Assembly (NCBI GenBank): GCA_035501495.1
Contig: DATJWB010000227.1
Location: 1-64,000, forward strand
Source of the DNA: JAIQFL01 sp035501495
GTDB lineage: Bacteria > Acidobacteriota > Terriglobia > Bryobacterales > Bryobacteraceae
Direction of reading: 5' to 3'
Length of the DNA: 64,000 nt
Part shown: piece by piece, positions 60,529 to 64,000 of the stretch
Position numbering within the stretch: the first letter of the stretch is position 1
How the letters are laid out: every line of letters starts with the position of its first letter
Notes under the pieces: generated by a model
Database searches by the model: none
Seen by the model: only the letters and a program-made list of their open reading frames with translations
Told to the model about the DNA's origin: nothing
Program-made: the position numbers and the translations under genes

Positions 60529-62904
60529 ATGCTGGATCTCCGTGTTGCCTTTCGCATCCTGGCGAAGAATCCGGGAGCCACGGCGCTCTCCATCCTCTCG
60601 ATCACTCTCGGCATCGGCCTGACCGCCGGCATGTTCAGCGTAGTGGACGCCATGTTCCTGCGCCCCCTGCCCATCTCCCGCCCGGGCGAGATCTACGAGG
60701 TAGCATCCCGCGCGGACGACGGCCAGGATCTTTCGTATTACGGCTGGCCGGATTACCTGGACATGGCCGCATCCGGCGAAGGGCTGGTGACCCTGGTGGC
60801 TTACCAGCGGCGAAGCTCACAGTTGGCCGGCCCGGACGGAGACCTGTCCGTCCTCACGCACCCGGTCACTTCGAATTATTTCCAGGTACTGGGAGTGAAG
60901 GCCGAGCTTGGCCGGGCATCCGTCGATGCGGTCGAAGGGCGCCCGCAGGTGGTGGTAGGACATCAATTGTGGGAGAGGCGCTTCGGGGGCGATCCGCACC
61001 TGGTGGGCAAGACCATTTTGCTGAACGGGAAGGCGTTCCTGGTGGCGGGAATTGTGCCGCGCGAATTCACGGGACTCAACCGCGGCGTGACCACCGACAT
61101 CTGGATGAGCGCGGATGCCTGGTTTACGGTATTCGGCGCCCGACGAGACCAGCAGTCCCGGCGCGGGCAGTTCCAGATGTTCGCCCGGCTCCGCCCCGGG
61201 GTCAGTGCGGAGCGCGCCGGCGCCGTGCTGGATGCCGCCATCCGCGGGGACGGCAAGCATAAGCCCGCGCCGCCCGGAAAGCCGGGCACCAATCTTCTGG
61301 CGGTCTACGCACTGAGCTGGACCGACAACCTCGAGTATGGCGGCGGCCTGTTGCTGATCCTGGGAGCCATCCTCTTCGTGGCCTGCGCCAATGTCGCGCA
61401 GTTGCGGCTGGGGCAAGCCGAGGCACGCAAACGGGAGATGGGCGTGCGCATGGCGATGGGAGCAGGCGCGTGGCGCGTGACGAGCCAGTTGCTTCTGGAG
61501 ACCGGACTGATCAGCGGAGTGGGCGCCGGGCTGGGTGTGGTGCTGGCGCAGGTTTTGATGAAGAAGGCCGCCGAGTTCGTCTCCGCCGGGCAGGTCTATA
61601 TCGACTACAACATCCGGCTGGATGCGCGGGTGCTGGTTTACACGATCCTGGCCGTGATGGTCTCGATGGTTCTGACTGGGGTGGCGCCCGTCCGGCATGC
61701 GCTGCGTCTCGACGTCTCCGAGTCGCTGAAGTCCGGTCAGGGAACCACCGGCGAGCGCGGCGGATGGCAGCGCAGGATCCTGATCGTGGGGCAGGTGGCT
61801 GTCAGCGTGGCCCTGTTCGGATGCGCGGTCCTGTTTACCACGAGTCTGCGCAACGCCGCGGCCGTGCGTCCCGGGATGGACCCCACCAAGAAGATGCTGG
61901 TGTTGACCGTCGGGGCGGGCCCGGGGAAAACTGCTTCCACCTGGTGCGAGCCCGCGTGCACCCGTCTGGCCGCCCTCCCGGGAGTTCGCGGTGCGACCTA
62001 TGCGAGGAGGCTGCCCCTATCCGGCTCCGGCGGCGGCTTCACGGTGCGGGCCGAGGTCTCGGGCATGCCTCCGCTGGATGTCTACGAAAACAACGTGGGC
62101 AGCGCCTACTTCGCGCTCATGGGCACACGCCTCGTGGCGGGGAGGGGAATCGATGCCGGCGACCGGGAAGACAGCCAGCCGGTGGTAGTGGTCTCCGAGG
62201 CATTTGCGAATCGGCTGCTGCCCGGCCGCAGTCCGCTCGGAGAATGGTTCAAGGTAGATGGGGTGTTGCGGCAGGTGGTGGGAGTCGCCGCCGACGGGCC
62301 GTCCAACAGCCTGCATGAATCTCCTCAGCCTTTCCTGTTCCTGCCGTACACGCAGGTACCATTGGGCGACCTCACCATTATGGTGGAAACCGCCGGAGAG
62401 CCGGCAGCGATGGAACGGGCAGTGCGGCAGGAGTTGTTGCAATTCGATTCCCGTGTCACGATCTACTCGGCCGGCACCCTCCGCCGCCGCATGGAGATCG
62501 CGCTTTCCTGGGACCGGATGATGGCGTCCATCGCGTCCGGGCTGGGCCTTTTTGGGATCCTGCTCACAGCCGCGGGACTGTTCGGTGTGCTGCAGTACAT
62601 GGTGAGCCGCCGAACCCGGGAACTGGGTTTGCGAATGGCCATCGGAGCGGGTGCTGCTGACATCCAGCGGCTGATACTCGGGCAGTGCCTGAAAATGGCA
62701 GCCTGGGGAGTACCGGTCGGCCTCGCCCTGTTAGGGGCGGCGGTTTACTGGGTGCGGTCCGCCGTGCTGGGCGTCTCCCCGCTCGACTGGAGGATCTACT
62801 GCCTGAGTGCCGCGGCCGTAACGCTCGTGACCCTGGCTTCGGGATGGCTCCCCGCGCGGCGTGCCAGCCGGCTCGATCCGATGGAGGCCCTGCGGCCGGA
62901 GTGA
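60529..62904 (+). CDS. ADOP-family ABC transporter permease (duplicated MacB/FtsX)
   Basis: 791 residues, AAAGGAGG ribosome site. Inner-membrane protein with two tandem MacB-like halves: membrane helix LSILSITLGIGLTAGMFSVVD near 20-40, periplasmic domain to about 270, FtsX helices 275-400 (including GGGLLLILGAILFVACANVAQ and LSGAPVRHAL-like positions), then a second helix RILIVGQVAVSVALFGCAVLF, a second periplasmic part and the FtsX block ILLTAAGLFGVLQYMVSRRTRELGLRMAIG. This is the acidobacterial duplicated orphan permease pattern; no ATP-binding partner or PadR-type regulator is adjacent. Substrate unknown. Confidence 0.9.
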   Translation: MLDLRVAFRILAKNPGATALSILSITLGIGLTAGMFSVVDAMFLRPLPISRPGEIYEVASRADDGQDLSYYGWPDYLDMAASGEGLVTLVAYQRRSSQLAGPDGDLSVLTHPVTSNYFQVLGVKAELGRASVDAVEGRPQVVVGHQLWERRFGGDPHLVGKTILLNGKAFLVAGIVPREFTGLNRGVTTDIWMSADAWFTVFGARRDQQSRRGQFQMFARLRPGVSAERAGAVLDAAIRGDGKHKPAPPGKPGTNLLAVYALSWTDNLEYGGGLLLILGAILFVACANVAQLRLGQAEARKREMGVRMAMGAGAWRVTSQLLLETGLISGVGAGLGVVLAQVLMKKAAEFVSAGQVYIDYNIRLDARVLVYTILAVMVSMVLTGVAPVRHALRLDVSESLKSGQGTTGERGGWQRRILIVGQVAVSVALFGCAVLFTTSLRNAAAVRPGMDPTKKMLVLTVGAGPGKTASTWCEPACTRLAALPGVRGATYARRLPLSGSGGGFTVRAEVSGMPPLDVYENNVGSAYFALMGTRLVAGRGIDAGDREDSQPVVVVSEAFANRLLPGRSPLGEWFKVDGVLRQVVGVAADGPSNSLHESPQPFLFLPYTQVPLGDLTIMVETAGEPAAMERAVRQELLQFDSRVTIYSAGTLRRRMEIALSWDRMMASIASGLGLFGILLTAAGLFGVLQYMVSRRTRELGLRMAIGAGAADIQRLILGQCLKMAAWGVPVGLALLGAAVYWVRSAVLGVSPLDWRIYCLSAAAVTLVTLASGWLPARRASRLDPMEALRPE

Positions 62905-62925
62905 ACAGTCGCAGGGGAAAAGGAT

Positions 62926-62995
62926 GAGCGGTGCCCCCTCGGGTGATCGGGTTGGGCTTGACGGGGCTGACTAGCCCACAAAGTTGGCACCGCTC
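62926..62995. other. Structured intergenic element, possible RNA or short inverted-repeat element
   Basis: Perfect 10-bp terminal inverted repeat GAGCGGTGCC (62926-62935) and GGCACCGCTC (62986-62995) enclosing 50 bases. Inside, AGCCC at 62973-62977 can pair with GGGCT at either 62954-62958 or 62964-62968, giving two alternative hairpins; CCCTCGGG at 62936-62943 may form a third. It lies between the permease stop and the NarK-like gene; the rest of the 300-base gap has a GTGAC-TTCC-GTCAC hairpin at 63145-63160 but no gene. Confidence 0.45.
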
Positions 62996-63202
62996 CGGGT
63001 TAGCGTTTGAAATTAGTATAGGGCGTAGGGCAGGGACATCCAATCCCCTGATTCGAGTAGATTAGCCTTCTTTTCTCATTAGAACTGATGGTCATCCACC
63101 TTTCGGTTCCTCACTCCCGAATCGTGGACTTCAGGCATGGCCGCGTGACTTCCGTCACCGCGATAAAATCAGGCAAAAGATAAACTGCGGTTTCGGAGGG
63201 AA

Positions 63203-64000
63203 ATGGTGAACCAACGCCATGTGGTACTCGGAACGATTTCCTTCACCGCGTGCTTTGCGGCCTGGGGTTTGATTGGAGCCTTTGCCCCGCGATTCCGCGA
63301 GGCATTTCATCTGTCCCAATCCGAAACGGCATTGTTGGTGGCCGTTCCGGTGCTCCTCGGATCGCTGGCGCGCATTCCGATGGGCATCCTCACCGATCGC
63401 CTGGGCGGCCGGGCGATCTTCTCGATCCTCATGGCCGCAGTGGCCATCCCCGTTTGGGTCATTCCGCAGCAGGCTTCATACGCCGCGCTGCTGGTCACAG
63501 CCTTCCTGCTGGGGCTCGCCGGGTCATCGTTTGCGATTGGCGTCGGATACGTTTCCGGGTGGACGCCGCCGCGACAGCAAGGCAGCGCCTTGGGAGTCTA
63601 CGGACTGGGCAACATCGGCCAGTCGGCAGCGGTGTTCCTGGGGCCGGTGATCGCCGCGCGCGCCGGTATGCCAGCGGTGTTCCGGGGTGTTGCCGGTATG
63701 CTGCTCGTCTGGGCAGCGGTGTTTGCGGTGTTGGCACGGAATGCGCCCGCACCGGCGGGCGCACAACCGAAAGGCCTGGGCGCAATCCTGGAGGTGTTGA
63801 CGCGAGAGAAGCTTTCGTGGCTGTTGGCGGCATTTTACTTTCTGACCTTCGGCGGATTTGTGGCGTTCTCAATCTATTTGCCCACTTTGTTGAGAGACGA
63901 ATTCCACCTGCCGCCGGCGGATGCAGGGTTTCGTACCGCGGGTTTCGTCGTGCTGGCGACCCTCTTGCGGCCCCTGGGCGGCTGGCTCTCCGATCGGATC
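63203..64000 (+). CDS. NarK-type nitrate/nitrite MFS transporter (partial, cut by window end)
   Basis: First 266 residues; the frame is open to the last base. GGAGGG ribosome site 5 bases before the ATG. Major facilitator with helices from residue 8: GTISFTACFAAWGLIGAF, LLGSLARIPMGILTDRLGGR (loop 2-3 motif with the Arg expected to bind substrate), GLGNIGQSAAVFLGPVIAAR (nitrate-signature-like Gly-rich segment), FYFLTFGGFVAFSIYLPTLL and LLRPLGGWLSDRI. This is the pattern of nitrate/nitrite porters. Partner nitrate-reduction genes would lie beyond the window. Confidence 0.86.
   Translation, partial: MVNQRHVVLGTISFTACFAAWGLIGAFAPRFREAFHLSQSETALLVAVPVLLGSLARIPMGILTDRLGGRAIFSILMAAVAIPVWVIPQQASYAALLVTAFLLGLAGSSFAIGVGYVSGWTPPRQQGSALGVYGLGNIGQSAAVFLGPVIAARAGMPAVFRGVAGMLLVWAAVFAVLARNAPAPAGAQPKGLGAILEVLTREKLSWLLAAFYFLTFGGFVAFSIYLPTLLRDEFHLPPADAGFRTAGFVVLATLLRPLGGWLSDRI

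Noticed and set aside
60635..61698. Minus-strand frames opposite the ADOP permease
   Set aside because: Shadows of a full-length gene with two recognisable domain repeats.

Overview
The window is GC-rich bacterial chromosome and looks like the Acidobacteriota, most probably a Solibacter/Bryobacter-type soil organism. This is inferred from gene content: two very large Oar-like TonB-dependent receptors with an N-terminal carboxypeptidase-regulatory domain, an orphan MacB/FtsX permease with duplicated domains (the acidobacterial ADOP family), two giant VPS10/sortilin-like propeller proteins, many Tat- or Sec-exported catabolic enzymes, two exported DinB-fold proteins and a PEP-CTERM protein. No phage, integrase, transposase, CRISPR array or rRNA was seen. 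The only RNA gene I can support is a tRNA-Val(GAC).

Layout. 1-6.2 kb: end of an unidentified gene, tRNA-Val, then minus-strand housekeeping genes (STAS protein, DUF72, gamma-glutamyltransferase, iron-type alcohol dehydrogenase plus a monooxygenase-like small protein, a VapBC toxin-antitoxin pair, a TfoX-domain protein). 6.2-11.8 kb: a Gly-rich VPS10-like protein, an AlkA plus 2-oxoglutarate oxygenase pair likely to act in DNA alkylation repair, and an exported DinB protein. 11.8-15.7 kb: a ceramidase-like hydrolase overlapping a Tat-signal DegT aminotransferase, behind twin palindromic operators, and an NHL propeller protein. 15.7-22.1 kb: a copper-defence operon (multicopper oxidase, RND adaptor, RND pump), read from an intergenic region carrying a near-consensus promoter and six copies of one hexamer. 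22.6-28.3 kb: hutU-hutI for histidine breakdown, two small genes, and a leuC/leuD-type hydro-lyase pair. 28.5-32.4 kb: second VPS10-like protein and a small exported protein.

32.4-38.8 kb is the most coherent functional unit: TonB receptor, Tat-signal gluconate-dehydrogenase-type small subunit, GMC flavoprotein and a five-haem cytochrome c, all on one strand with tight spacing. It probably imports a carbon compound and oxidises it in the periplasm. A membrane-tethered, regulator-like protein is divergent to it, followed by an unknown protein and a DUF362 protein. 42.9-48.6 kb holds a histidine kinase/LuxR-type response regulator pair next to the second TonB receptor. 48.8-53.4 kb has two overlapping exported unknowns, an alpha/beta-hydrolase reading frame broken at four places, a UxuA-like TIM-barrel protein and a PEP-CTERM protein. 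53.4-60.4 kb has a quinoprotein dehydrogenase with its dihaem cytochrome c, an exported unknown, a GH29 fucosidase, a 5'-nucleotidase-like phosphatase and a second DinB protein. 60.5-64 kb has the ADOP permease, a structured intergenic element and a NarK-like transporter cut by the window end.

Taken together, the genes suggest an aerobic heterotroph using plant or microbial polymers and sugars through outer-membrane receptors and periplasmic oxidation, with copper and alkylation defence. Functions come from recognised family motifs only; no database search was run. Start codons were moved inward where a ribosome binding site, an ATGA overlap or a signal peptide clearly favoured a shorter protein.
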